Assembly: GCA_002794735.1 (NCBI GenBank)
Contig: NBAZ01000013.1
Span: 248,001 to 312,000 of the forward strand
Source of the DNA: Pyrrhoderma lamaoense
Lineage: Eukaryota; Basidiomycota; Agaricomycetes; Hymenochaetales; Hymenochaetaceae
DNA: 64,000 nucleotides
Direction: 5' to 3'
Part shown: positions 50,708-63,180 of the stretch, in pieces
How positions within the stretch are numbered: position 1 is the first letter of the stretch
Layout of the letters: every line of letters begins with the position of its first letter
Program-made: the position numbers and the translations under genes
Notes under the pieces: model-generated
Database searches by the model: none
Told to the model about the DNA's origin: nothing
The model's input: the letters and a program-made list of their open reading frames with translations, nothing else

Positions 50708-53233
50708 TCAGCTCTCGACTTCAATATTGATAATTTTGATATCATCTAGCGGCTTATCAAGCTTGTCCGTCCTGACATTTTCAATCGCATGTACTACTTC
50801 TAGACCGCGCAACACGCGTCCAAAGATCGTATGCTTATTATCCAACCAAGGCGTCGCGGTCGTTGTGATGAAGAACTGTGATCCGTTTGTACCAGGTCCA
50901 GCATTTGCCATGCTCACCATATAAGGTCTTTGCAAGAATGGTTAGTACAAGTGAGAATCGACAATCATATGAAGCCAAAGGGAGAGGGAGAAGGAGGGCA
51001 CACCAATAGGAAACTCACCGATCATGCCTCAACTCAGTAGTAAACTCATCCTCAAACTCCCTTCCCCAGATTGAGTCTCCACCCGTCCATCTCCAAGTGG
51101 ATCACCGTCTGAATCATAAACTTTGGTATAACACGATGGAAAATAACACCTTCGTAATATCCACTACGTGCATGTCCGACGAAATTCTCGACTGCTTTGG
51201 GCGCATGTTCGGGAAAGAGACGCATGTGAATATCACCTTCACTCGTATGGATTGTCGCTGCTTTCGCTGTAGGAGACGGTCCGCTGGGTCTTGACGTTGC
51301 AGCCGTTGCAGTAGTCTGCTCGTCTCGCGTGGACGCTCGTTAAAGACATCACGGTCTCCAGAGTCCTTCATATCCCTAGAAATATTTTAATATTTTCCTT
51401 CATCTGTCAACCTTTAAAGGGACATACTCAGGCTCCGTTCTTGTGAACATATAAAATCGTTGACGCTTGTATCCCGTACAGAACAGAGTTGGATCTCTTG
51501 CTTCTTTGCTCGCAAGAATGGGATTGGCGGATGCAGCCATAGCCTGAAGGATAGATGAGATTATACACGCTAAATCACCTCTAACTGTGGTATAGAAAAG
51601 GATAATATACATACAACGGTCTGGAATCCCTGTTTTGAAGGCGCTCCTTGGTACAAACTAAGATTCATCCATCGTACGGTTTCGTCCTTCCCAAGTAGTT
51701 TAACAACCCTATTGGTTACAATATTCACCACTGGCCTGGTGTCAACAATTTTTTGGCATTAGATAACAAAACACTGAACCTTTTATACCAAGGAGAGTTG
51801 GATAAAGTACAAAATTACCACTCTCGTCCCATACAGCGTTGACCCACCGGCCTGGCACTTTACCATCTGGACCTGGAAGCTCCAATTCACGGTCTACAGC
51901 AAGTCTACGCCCAAATTCCATATCTTCAACATGATATATTGAGGTACCAGCAGTCTGCATATCCTGGATAGCACCCAGAGATTCGTCATAGCGCCTAGTA
52001 AGTTTCCCAGAGGTGAAGGAGAAGACTCGAATTTGACGATCGGGTAGTGAGAAAGTAACAAAAGAATTGTTATCTGGTGATAGTACGATAGAAGTGGGTA
52101 TACTTTTCGCCTATTATCAATACTTAATTAAACGTTTTTGTACAATGTCCAACGAGAACATACCTTCTTAAACTCAAACAAGTCCGTAGAACTCTTGAAT
52201 TGCCAAAATCCGGGAATGTTATTTGGGGTTCAAATGGTTCATAAGGTTGCCAATATTCCACAAAGCCATTCTCATCCGCTGATATGACTGTGTCATACCT
52301 GTCATTGTACTATTCCAGTTTTCTAGTCAATAGTCTTGCTTAGGAGAATCTCTCCATATAGGTAGTCAAACTCACTGTCATAAGATGTACGGGGGACTTG
52401 TGTACTTTGTCAACGATGAACAGAGGTTTGTCATCCCTCGTCCGTCGTAGATACGGATGACTCCAGATTTAGCTTCAGACCTAGTTATTGATAAGAGTTA
52501 CAATCAGAGAGGTATGAGAGGGTGAAAAAGACGTGCTTACACAGCGAGAAGGGCTTGAGCTTGACCTCGACGATGGACCCAACAACAAGCATGAGGGACA
52601 AAACCAAGTTTTATCATATTGATCATATCTATCCCAAATTTACATAACTGAAACCAGACAGATAGTAAAGCTGAAGGCTCACCAAAGTTTACAACATCAA
52701 AAACTTTTGCAGTCCCATCCTCCGAAACACTAGCAAACAGAGTACCATCAGCACTCGCAGAAACACTAACAATCTGTTGCAAGTGTGCACGGTAGTGTTT
52801 AACAAATTCAATCCCAACTTCCTGTTTCTTCCAAAGCTTAAGATGCCCATCAACTGAGGTTGTTATAACAAAATCCGTCCCTTTCGTAACAACGACAAAG
52901 TTTATTACGTCTCGATGCATGAATGATTTTGCATAACGGTCTGCACTAGGAAGGTGCGACAAAAATAGTTTTTCATGTGGAAGAACTGAAGTAGTTATTT
53001 ACAGTCAGACAGAACATGATATGATTAGAAGCTTGCCACTCGCCCTTTCGTTTCTTCCTAGCAACTTGCTCTCCAGACCCATCTACAGGCATTGGCATCG
53101 GCCCAATGTCATCGTCACTGTCGTCAGATTCATCTGAACGATGTTGGGATGAATTTTTGCTCTTCACGGCTTCCTCAGAGCCAGTCTCGTCTCGGCCACG
53201 TTTCCCAAGTGAATTCGCTTCAGAAACTGACAT
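50708..53233 (-). CDS. PPWD1: WD40-cyclophilin PPWD1 (peptidyl-prolyl isomerase)
   Basis: A nuclear, spliceosome-associated cyclophilin. The ATG at 53233 gives [16 protein letters not shown] and an acidic/basic head with [16 protein letters not shown]40 repeats follow: [55 protein letters not shown]. The C-terminal cyclophilin domain has all key parts: [40 protein letters not shown], then (shifted frame) [40 protein letters not shown] and [18 protein letters not shown]. It ends IINIEVES at TGA 50708-50710. The catalytic Arg (FHR) and the Trp of [10 protein letters not shown] are kept, so it should be an active isomerase. Single bases appear missing near 51083-51087 and 51321-51325. About ten introns. 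Confidence 0.92.
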
Positions 53234-53816
53234 CTGCACTGTTTTGTTTTGTTTTGTTCACCCCTCTATATGTTAGAGAGTGTCCGAAAGTCGAGAGCGC
53301 GTTGTGCCGATCCCTTACCACATGATTATCAACAACAGATTTGTTGCTAATAACTGGTGTTATTGATCATTATTAGTATTATCACTGGCGCAGTGGTATA
53401 CGTGATGGATGCTCTGTATGATAGGTGTTTAGGTTGGAAATCTAATTAGACCAGTTTGTACACATATATAATCAAGAGAGAGCAGAAGTTTGTTGAATAT
53501 TCAGAATCCAAGACGAAATGCGACAAGACTATAGCAATGCGTATATTATACTCTAAACTCCAATTAATTCATGTACTAAAGAGTTTGATAGTACTGAATA
53601 CTATGATCAAAAGAACTATATCTAATACACCGATAAACTCGAAAAGCATAAGAAGAAAAGCTATGTGAAGACAACTGAGAAAGTGTCGATAATGTTAACA
53701 AATACATTAAGAAAACGAAAAAAAAAATGCCAGAATCAATCGTTACTTGATTAGATTACAATCATGCGGAAAAAATGAAAGTAAAAAGAAAAATCCTGGT
53801 CATGAGATTAAGGTCA
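53234..53816. other. Intergenic stretch between PPWD1 and CSC1
   Basis: About 580 bases, AT-rich to the right, holding the PPWD1 promoter and the CSC1 3' end. No other feature seen. Confidence 0.5.
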
Positions 53817-56800
53817 TTATAAAGCGAAAGGAACTTTAGAATACATCCACGAAGTCAGCCATGACCTCGTTGACGGAGCCGCAGATTGCTTCTCCGACTG
53901 TGCTTCATCACGCATGCGACTTTCAGTGGCCCTGTATTCTTCCTCAATCACCTCTCCCACGACGGCATCACGCGTAGAGATCGGAGTAGATTGACCAGAA
54001 GCGGTACGAGGTCTCGCATTATGAGAAGCGGTGAAGGAGATATGTGATCGAGAATAAGGAGGATGATGAACTTCGTGAATCAATCCCGTACTGCGACGCC
54101 GAGGAGGTGAAACACGTAAGATAGACGGTGACAAGGATTGATTATTGGATAAGAATGACGGTGTTCGGCATCGTTGTGGGGTATCCGATCCATATAATAT
54201 CGGGCGGGCTTGAGATGTACTCCGCCTCCGGGCATTGTTGCTACTGCTAGTATTACGTCCGAAGAGACTGGGCGGCGATGAGACGTAGAAGGTCTAGAAC
54301 CGAACTCTTCTGCTTTCTCTACATTCGCTTCTTTGTGGATATTCTCAACCCTCTCTGAGATCTCCTGTGGCAAATCTATCTCTTCACGTCCGCTGAATTC
54401 ACGGGACGTCACCCGATCGACCGACAATCTACCAGATACTAACGATAAATCAGAGAAGGAAGGCGAAGGGGGAGATCAGGGAGATCAGCCAGTGCAATGC
54501 CTTCTTCGATCCATTCACCAAGTTGTCCAAGACTAGGGTCACTGGTAAGAGCTCTAAAAACGTTGACAGTATCATCAAGGTCTAGAATTCCAACAGGATC
54601 CCGAGGTAACCAAAGATGGTTTAAGATAGGTCGAGTATAATAAGGGTTGTCACAAGGCTTGTCTAGACGGGCCGAATCATCCCATGCTGGATGCTTCTCA
54701 TGGGGTGTTACCAATGGTGGTTTTCCAAAGATCAACCCTTTTGGAGAGCTCTCTGGGCTCGATTGCAATGGAAGCCCGAGTCCAATAACCGACAACCTTT
54801 CTGCACGTTCTTCAGGCGCCAATGTCACTGGTAGATTCGCTTTAGACTCTTCTAAGGAATGCAAGCGTTTGAAATGTACCACATCATCGAATGGAATTGG
54901 CTTATGTTCGTCCACAACTTGATTACGATTTGCCGCAGCTGAGTAGTTGAACCGGAATCCTTTCGGTAGTTTCCAAGTTTTGAAGATCCCTGATCGCGTC
55001 TCTGTTGGACTCTTTTCAAGAACTGGATCTTCAATCGGACTCTGTCCAGCCCCAGGAGAGCTGACACGAGAAGGTATGGCAGGAGTAACACCACATACAA
55101 CATGAGATTCAACAATATCTGCAGCTTCAAATTTGCTCCGGAGGATGCGAGTGAAACTAGAAAAATAATGGGTCTAATAATCAAGAAGGGGAGAAGTTAA
55201 AGAAACATACACAAGCTTCACGAGAACTGTGAAAAATATCATGATAGCCGTCAATGCAACATGCACTTCTTTCTTATTGATTGCCATAAAGCCCAGAAAG
55301 ATGACCTGAGCAAGAATCAGCCCATCCAGAGTGTATCGGACTATACGTATAAGGATGAGATGCCCGTTTCCCTCGTAATTCTTCGCATATACATGTAAGA
55401 GCTAAGCGAGAGATCAGCTTAAGAGACAAGGACATAAGAAGGTCATCGTATTAACCTGGTTCTTAATAACAACTAATATGACATTCAATGATTCATCAGT
55501 ATTTCATGACTATGGTACCATGCATTTTATAGCGGATCATGCTCACCCATCTCCACTAGATAATATACAACCACGAAGGGCATCAACAGAGGGTTAAGTA
55601 CTGCAAAAACAAGAGTCAAAATAACTGTTAGGACATGATTGGGTAGCCAATCTATGTAAAGAGGTAAATTTCATTTAGTATTGAACGTGAAGACGAAAAT
55701 GGGACTTTGGGCTTACAATAGTAATTAAAGGTTCTAGGTCGAATACCAATGGCACGCTTTCTTGGTGTGAGCTGTCGCTTTGTCGACGGATAGACGATAA
55801 GAGGCAACTAATTAATCGTGTGTTGTTAGTATAATTGTGATGGTGAATGAGGTTCTATACGCACACCAACTGTAAGAGACCATCAGTACGGTCATGTACG
55901 ATTGTAGATAGGGATACACTTACAGAGAGCAAGTTCTATTCCTCCATGAATGGCAGTGGTGAATATGACTGCGTAATGTTAGCAAGAGTACATTATGTTT
56001 GATGGTTCAGATCAATGCTTACACCAGCCAACATAGAAAGGTCCCGCAGTAGGAAAACTCTCTCCCACAACCTGTAGAACATCTGAACTCGTCTTGAACG
56101 ACGTGAAAAAGGATTCCAGCGCCGAGACGCCAACGCAGAAAAACACCAAGATATTTGCAACGAGAAATTTATGGTAACGAGTGAGAATGCGATCATGCAT
56201 AGCTGACAACGTATTTATCGTATGTGCCTTCTTTGAAATCAATAAAAGAATCAAGGGACGAGCAACATAAGAAGTGAGGTGAGTAAGGTGGGAAGAAGCG
56301 ATTCTATTATCTCTTGCAGAAACTTATGTCTATCCAGAAAGTTTTTCTACGTAAAAAGCATTAGATACTTTCAATTTCAGATGGCAGAGTGCGCATTTAC
56401 CAGACCCGGTATCACAGTAGCAATGTTTGAGATAGTCACGAGAGCAACAAGCAAGGATACCGGAATGACCCAGATGATAGTAAAGGCCCTATACTCCCTT
56501 CAGATAATTTTCAGAATACGAGATCAACATAGCCTACCAGACACCAACATCAACAACCCAGTCTTTTAGTAGCTTTAGTGTTATAGTTGTTATAAAAGAT
56601 TACATTGCATTGGTTAATGTATAGTTACTCACCTCCGCTTTATAAGTCTGTTTCATTAATCTAATCCAGTCAAGGTCTTCATATTCCGGCGCCATGGTCA
56701 CTGAACAAGCAAGCGGATTCTTTGGATGTACAGCAAGATACTTGCACGCTCTCCTTGCGTCGTCAGGATGTTCGAAAGTAACAAAAGCAGTAGATACTGC

Positions 56801-58658
56801 ATCATACTCCGAGATAGCACGAGCACGGCACTCCGTGATGAGTGATGTGAGTAAATTGACCTTTGTAGTATAATAATCGATTGCTGGAACAGCACGGCCA
56901 CGGAAAAGTGCGTTAAGGTGAACTAGTGGTTGATATTCATTCAACGTTGACCGAGGTAAACTGAAAAGTGCTTCCCAAACTGTCGGTTTCTCAGAATCAT
57001 TGTAAGTTGCCAGAGAGTTTACTCTCTTTTCCACAGACTTTTTAGAACCTGTAACCGTAGATTTAGCACCCTTACATAAACGCAAAGACTCTATTAGCCC
57101 TCGTTTATCTCGCATGCCGAACTCTTCAACGTAGGGTCCGAGTGTTCTTACTAAGAGTTCCGTACGATTCTCAGGAACATCTTCGTTTTCTAGCGTTGGC
57201 GAAGCCCGTTCGAGATCCGTCTCGCCAGATGTTTTTCCTTCACTTCTTCTGCCATGGAAGCCAGATAGCCTAGAAAGACGACTTGTGGCACGATCGATAC
57301 GTGTGATGCCATGTTCCCTTTCATCCATAACCTCTTGCACAGCAGTCAACACTTTCCGTGCAAGTCGTATATGTGCCGTTTCTAGTTTGCGGAGCATTTC
57401 CTCGCGTCTCTCCAAAAGAGAGGAAAGTTCTGTCATTTTGCGAACAACTACGACACGTTCTACCACAGGCTTCTCTCCACGCTCAGCTTGACCATCTATA
57501 ATAGACTGAGAATCTTCGATGACGGCCTTGGAAGAGAAACCATGTTTTCGTGCACGATTGATAAGGAAGGAGACTAATTTGTTTATGAGTCCAGGCTGTG
57601 TTGAAGAAGCAATACCTAGTGACGGTTTGGCCAGTGGCCTAGACATATAATATTCAAAGTACTCTCTCAGCTCCCGTTCTGATCTCAAACGACTGGGTAG
57701 ATTCGTGATCATAACAGTTCGTAGTCTCAAACCTTTATTCTTCTCCTCTCTCTCTATAGGGGGTACAGATTGAAAAGGGTACTGCGGATGAGGGTGGGGT
57801 GCTATTTCAGTATTTCTTTCCCTCTCAAGCCGTTCCCGTTCTGCAGCAGCTTCGATGGATTGGGCACGGAAACGGAAAGCTCCTTTACTGATCCAGGTTA
57901 ATGTGAAAATCCAAGTAAATGTGACCCATAATAATAAAACGAGATGGATCCAGAGAAGCTTTTTGCCATCCTCGGTAGAGACTAGAGAAGATATCAATGC
58001 CCTTGTCATCGATTTAGAAGAATACTGGGCGGAATCCGAGAACTTGATATGAATTGGGAGGAGAACAACAGTTGTTGTAAAGGCATGAAGGACGGTGAAC
58101 CAGACTAGAAGTAATCAGCATGTAGAATACATAGTAAATCTGGGATACGTACAGCAGCCGCGTATAAATCTACAATAAACCGTTGCGTCGACGCCTCGAA
58201 GTCGGCAAAATTCCGCCTCTGGAAACTTGACTACTTTGTTGACCCATGACAATGGCCAGCCTTGAGGGTGTGGAGGGGATGGTAATCTATTGAAGATAAG
58301 AAACCAATCTTGTCTATCCTGATAGTAAAATGACATACTTTGCCCACGACCTGCCTTGAAATAAGCTGGCTCCCGTGTTAACACGAGAGGTTCTAGAGCA
58401 TAGGAAATGTCGAGAACTTACTATCCGAATTCCCAAGACTCAACACTCCCCAAAGGTTTTTCGTGCTTCTTCCCCCTTCGTTTCCTTTTCATTAGCTCAT
58501 GAGAGGTCACGCATATTGTTATTATGCACCCGGCGAGAACAGATTGATTTATAAGTCCACTTAGAGGATGTGGCGGATTTTAGTGCGATTCTAGAAGAAA
58601 GATGGATGTTTGCACACCTGTAATCTTTTGAGAACGGACGCTGGAAGATGTCCGCCAT
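53817..58658 (-). CDS. CSC1: CSC1/OSCA/TMEM63-type osmosensitive cation channel
   Basis: A large membrane protein of the calcium-permeable, stress-gated channel family. The start is probably the ATG at 58658 (MADIFQRPFSKDY). The N-terminal helices include LINQSVLAGCIITICVTS and the long LLWIHLVLLLWVTFTWIF. The cytosolic domain has LRTVMITNLPSRLRSERELR, a long charged insert, and VSTAFVTFEHPDDARRACKY, then PEYEDLDWIRLMKQTYKAE. The channel core follows with many helices (WVVDVGVWAFTIIWVIPVSL, HDRILTRYHKFLVANILVFF, NVVL-type helices, FNYYYWLPNHVLTVILTLVF). A long Ser-rich C-terminal tail ends TSWMYSKVPFAL at TAG 53817-53819. Single bases appear missing near 54156 and 54468-54472, and perhaps near 58590. 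About 1,250-1,300 residues, longer than most homologues because of the tail and insert. Confidence 0.9.
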
Positions 58659-59586
58659 GCACGATCAGCCTGACGCTGTACTCGGTACCAGTATCAAGCC
58701 AGGGTGATGAGGGGCAGAGGCAAGCCGGCAAAAAAGTCACGAGAGTGCTAGAGTAGTGCGACGAGATGTTCTATATTTAACTACTCATAATAATAGTATG
58801 ACATGTAGTGTATTACAAAACGTAACTAAAAAGATCTACTTACATGGCGATGTCGGTCGTGCACTCGCAGCTTCGCCTGGTCTCATCAAAAATACACACG
58901 CGCCAAACTCTTGGAGAATAATGAATGCTTATGAGTTCAATAATTCTATGGCCACGACAGTATTGCCTCTTAGACAGAGTTGAACGATCCCGTTTTGGCA
59001 ATCTCTCCATTCTCAGCACAATAGTCTTGGCCAGTGCAGCTAGCTTAAGAAGAGACACGCAGCAACTATTCAGCTAGAACTATCAGAGACCGAGAAAGGC
59101 ACAATGGGAAGTCGGCCTTACTTAAAGGCTTACTAAAAAAATAGAATATGTAGATGTCTTTCAACAATGAGCCAGACAATCCACATACACTTACCCAATC
59201 TGTAAAACTGGTACCAGCACTAAGGGATGCTGAGAAGAAGTATTCAAAAACAACAACAACTTGCCTCGTGTCTTTGCCTACTCTGGAATTTCAGTAACCA
59301 CACGGTGCAAATTTTCTTGTAGCCATGTATAACCCAGACCCTTCGCTAGACATTTGCTTGTCCCTATTTGGACTATGCCACCAGATTTCAACAAGCAGTA
59401 TTTAAGGGCCCTCGACACAGAATTTTACCACCTACTTTCATTACGTCTTTTGCATCCATCGCTTTTACCCTTTAGATCCCATCATAACTCACTTTTCAAT
59501 CCCCCGTGGCTGGGTCCAGTACGTATTCCAGTTGATCTTCGAATACCACAGCATCTGAATCTCACACAGCGAAAGAACCACCAACA
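58659..59586. promoter_or_regulatory. Divergent region between CSC1 and the RasGEF gene
   Basis: About 930 bases holding both promoters. The short frame at 59354-59809 overlaps the RasGEF start in another frame and is not supported. Confidence 0.5.
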
Positions 59587-62565
59587 ATGCCTCCACATTC
59601 TCCTAATAAGCAAGTATCATCTAGCAAATCTCGTAAGTCGAAAAAGAAACCCAAAGCTCAGAATGTCTCGAGCGAAGAGCAGAGACTTCAAGATAATCAT
59701 GGTGCCTCCCGTTCTCAGCCAATACCTATTCCCGTCTATTCTCGGAAAATCCGTCAATATGATACCGAATACACCCCTACATTCTCCTCACCACTATTCT
59801 CTTCTTTAATTACCTCGAGTTCTCCACCTACGTCTGTTTCTTCATCGAATTTTTATTCACCACCTAGGTCGCAAACGCGTAAATCATCCGCCCCTCGTTC
59901 GTCTCAACCACAAACCACCGCACAACCCCCAGCTAAACCCGTCGTCTCAACTAGTTTTCCTCGATCAATTTCTTTGAAAATCTTAAACAAGGACCTTCCT
60001 CCGACTCCGAAGTCCATTAAACATTCGTCTCTACCTCTTCCTCGTCCTCTCGCCGATACTCAAACCCGTCCTCAATCTCCTGTGTTTTCGTCCTTCTTCC
60101 GATCTCATATTCCCTCATCCCTAAAGAACCACAATCGAGTCCAAAAAGTAGCCCCAAACTTACACCCGAACTTGACTTCATGGTTAAGGGGCTCGTTACA
60201 GTATCTAACGTACCATCGGGATTGTCCACGTTGTGGCGAAAAGGACTAAAATCCGGCGTGAAGTGAAGATATCTGTTGAGAATGCGCGAGTTCTTACAAA
60301 TTATGCGAAAAAGATCCTACATTACAGCACTAGAGCAATACCACAGTTCAACGGTGGGGTTTCTCGCGATTCTGCTCAACAGCCTTCCTGAACGTGATTC
60401 AGTACTTTCGGGGGACGATATGAGGCTGATCAGCACCTTCTCTGACTTGAGGGGCTTACTGTCAGATTCTAGCTCATTTTCCAAGAACGAAAAGTTCTTC
60501 ACTTTACTGTTTATTGATCGTACTTATCGCACGATCTTGGATATCTTGAACAGGGTAGTTGGCCTTTTAGCAGCGAAGGAAAAACTCAAACCAGGTAACT
60601 ACGTGCACAGTGGGATTGGTACACTCAACAGAAGTTCTCTGTATGATCGCTTTGAGGATGTGTTGGGAGAAGGTCCAGTACCATCTGCACAGAACGGTGC
60701 TAATCCAGTCTCTTCCAAGAGATCACTGACGTCCCTTTCCAAATTCTCCCTGAGAAACTCCGCAGCGAAAAATGATGGGAGAAACTCATCTACAGAATCT
60801 CTCAGCAGTATTTCCAGTACTGTCTCAGATGTGCCTTCGTTAGCTGAAGATCGAGAAGGTCACTTTAACTTCCAGAGACGTTCGTCTCTCGATGCCTCCA
60901 GAAAGAGTCCATCTCTTTCAAAGAAGCAACATATGTGCTCGATCAATGGAGAAAATTGGTTCCTTCAAAGAATGATTCAACCAAGTCTGACGAAGTAACT
61001 TTGGCACCAGAAGATACCAACTGGATCAAGTATGGAAGCAATGGCAAAATAGTGTGGATGTCGAGGTCTGCAATTTTCGATAAGATGATTCAGTTTGAAA
61101 GCTGTTCATTCGATTCTGAAAAGGAAAATCTCAGAAGCGCGCTATTCTTGAATTTCAGACATTGGTCCAAGCCCGATGAATTTCTCGAATATATCGTAAA
61201 CCAATACAAGTACGATAGCCAAAAACCAAAGGGAGGAATCTCACCCTTTTGGTTGTCATCAAGGATTGGCTGGAAATGTATTGGGATGAAAAGGAGGACA
61301 AATCAATTCTAGGCAGGCTTCGAGCGTTCCTTGACAGAATAAAAAACACTGAACACTGGGCAGTGAAAAAAATCTGGATAAAGCTGAAAGAATACGAAAC
61401 CCCGTTCACGAGAAGATCCTCCAGAAAGAGAGAGGGAAAGGTTCAAATAAGAATCTTTCTAGGGCTTCCCAGTCACTGGAAGATGATCCTGGTGTAGATT
61501 TATTGGATATTGATTGTGAGAAATTTGCCTGTCAATTGACATTGATGGAAGAGGAACTTTATTCTGCTATCGATCCAAAAGAGTTCGTTTGGCATTCCAT
61601 CGGACTCCCTGTGAAAGATAATAAAATACAAGAAAGACGAGAAGCCCAATGCAACTTTAGCAACAAGTTGTCCAGATGGGTTAAATTTACGGTTTTGGAC
61701 CGAAAGAACATTGATACAAGAAATAAAGTATATAAATACCTGCTCAACGTCGCTACAACATGTGCTAGTTTACGAAACTTCAACTCAGCATTCTCAATCG
61801 GCAGTGCTTTAGAAGCGATAAATCCTAAAAAAATTGAAATTAGGATTGACTCGGACATGGTAAGTGACCAGGCAAATGAATTTCCAGGCTTTCTCTCTTG
61901 CTTACTCATTTATTGTCTTGTGTTTAGACAAATCAGCTTTCCTATCTTGTCAATGATTGCAAAAAGGTGCAAGAATCGAACGGTGTTCCAACGATACCTT
62001 GCATGCGTGAGTGCCCTAGTATGATAACGATGAATCCGAAGAACTCACAAATTGTTTTTAGCGAGTATCTCGGGGCGACTCGCACGTATTAAAGGGACCA
62101 AAGAGTGGCACAAATTCTCTGTATTAGAGGATAGAAACGAGGCAGTCGAGAACGGGAAGAACATGGGTAAGAAGGTTGAGATGATAGAGTTGTACAGTAT
62201 GTTGGTTTTCTGTCCTATGACACGAATTTACAACTGTATGTATAAGCCCCTTGCAATTGCTAAAGAAATGCACGTCTGATATTCATCTACTTCCATTAAT
62301 TAGCTATGGTCAGCGATCAAAGCCCTTTCCCTCTCACACTAGACGAATGTATTCAAAGATGCATCAACAAACTACTCATAGCAACCCCCGAGGAAGGAAA
62401 TTGGATGATCTCTTGTAAGTTATAGTGACTCATTCTCCTATGAGTTACTTATTCGATATTGCTTCCAGGAAAGAAGCCAAGATATCAAGCTTGATGAAAG
62501 TAACTAAGAAAGAGGAAGCAACAAGAAAGAAGGCATCTATTCTCAAACGTTCTACTTCCCTTTAG
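59587..62565 (+). CDS. Ras guanine-nucleotide exchange factor (RasGEF), frame broken
   Basis: Loads Ras-type GTPases with GTP. The ATG at 59587 (MPPHSPNKQVSSSKSRKSKK) opens a long Ser/Pro-rich head (to about 60130). After more low-complexity sequence comes a RasGEF N-terminal module (NLRSALFLNFRHWSKPDEFL, then VVIKDWLEMYWDEKED). The catalytic CDC25-like part follows from about 61500: DCEKFACQLTLMEEELYSAI, FSNKLSRWVKFTVLDRKNID, LRNFNSAFSIGSALEAINPK, ending with a poorly conserved stretch and a basic tail (to TAG 62563-62565, tentative). The frame shifts at least four times (about 60230, 60915, 61250, 61475), more than in neighbouring genes. The final third of the catalytic domain is hard to follow. 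It may be a real gene hit by assembly errors, or a decaying copy; I lean to the first with less certainty than elsewhere. Confidence 0.72.
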
Positions 62566-63180
62566 ATTCACCCATTCCAATCACCAACCTCTCACCCTTT
62601 GCTAAGCTGTACAGTTTAGCCTACTTACACATGCATTTCTTTACTTTTCATTTTTAGCATTTCATATAACATATCACCGCACAGCGTCCACACTCCCTCG
62701 ATTTTTTCATCGTTTCCTCTCTTTATCTATTTAGAGTTCTGCTTAACTATTATTGGTATTCGGCTCTATTTCGCATAATCCCTAATTATTCATCATCGCG
62801 AATCACCCACTCGTTTCCCTTCATCATTTCAACTCGTTTCATTCATCATTATAATCATTATCATATGCAACACTCATTTTTGTGTATCATTTCCGTCTCG
62901 GTGCTATTCCATCTACTTATACTCATGGGACATTTGACTCTTGCCTCTTGCCCTTAGAGTAGTTGTATTGTATCAGTAGTAGAAAGCCTCAAGCTTTCAG
63001 TTTTGCGCTCAGGTATAGCGCATTTGTAATAGATTATATCATTGTTTTAGTAAGATTTTGTCCGTTTTTTCCTGAGGTAAAGTGATTATTCTGCGTAAAG
63101 GCACAAGAAAGAAAATAACAATATACACATAAGATATGATAGAAGGAACAAATAATTTAGCACGACTCGAAGATGTGTGC
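62566..63180. other. Convergent intergenic stretch between RasGEF and EAF7
   Basis: About 600 bases of T-rich 3' UTR-like sequence. No gene or repeat recognised. Confidence 0.5.

Noticed and set aside
59354..59809. 151-codon plus-strand frame near the RasGEF start
   Set aside because: It overlaps the RasGEF head in another frame, and its His/Leu/Pro-rich translation reflects the CT-rich DNA of that region.
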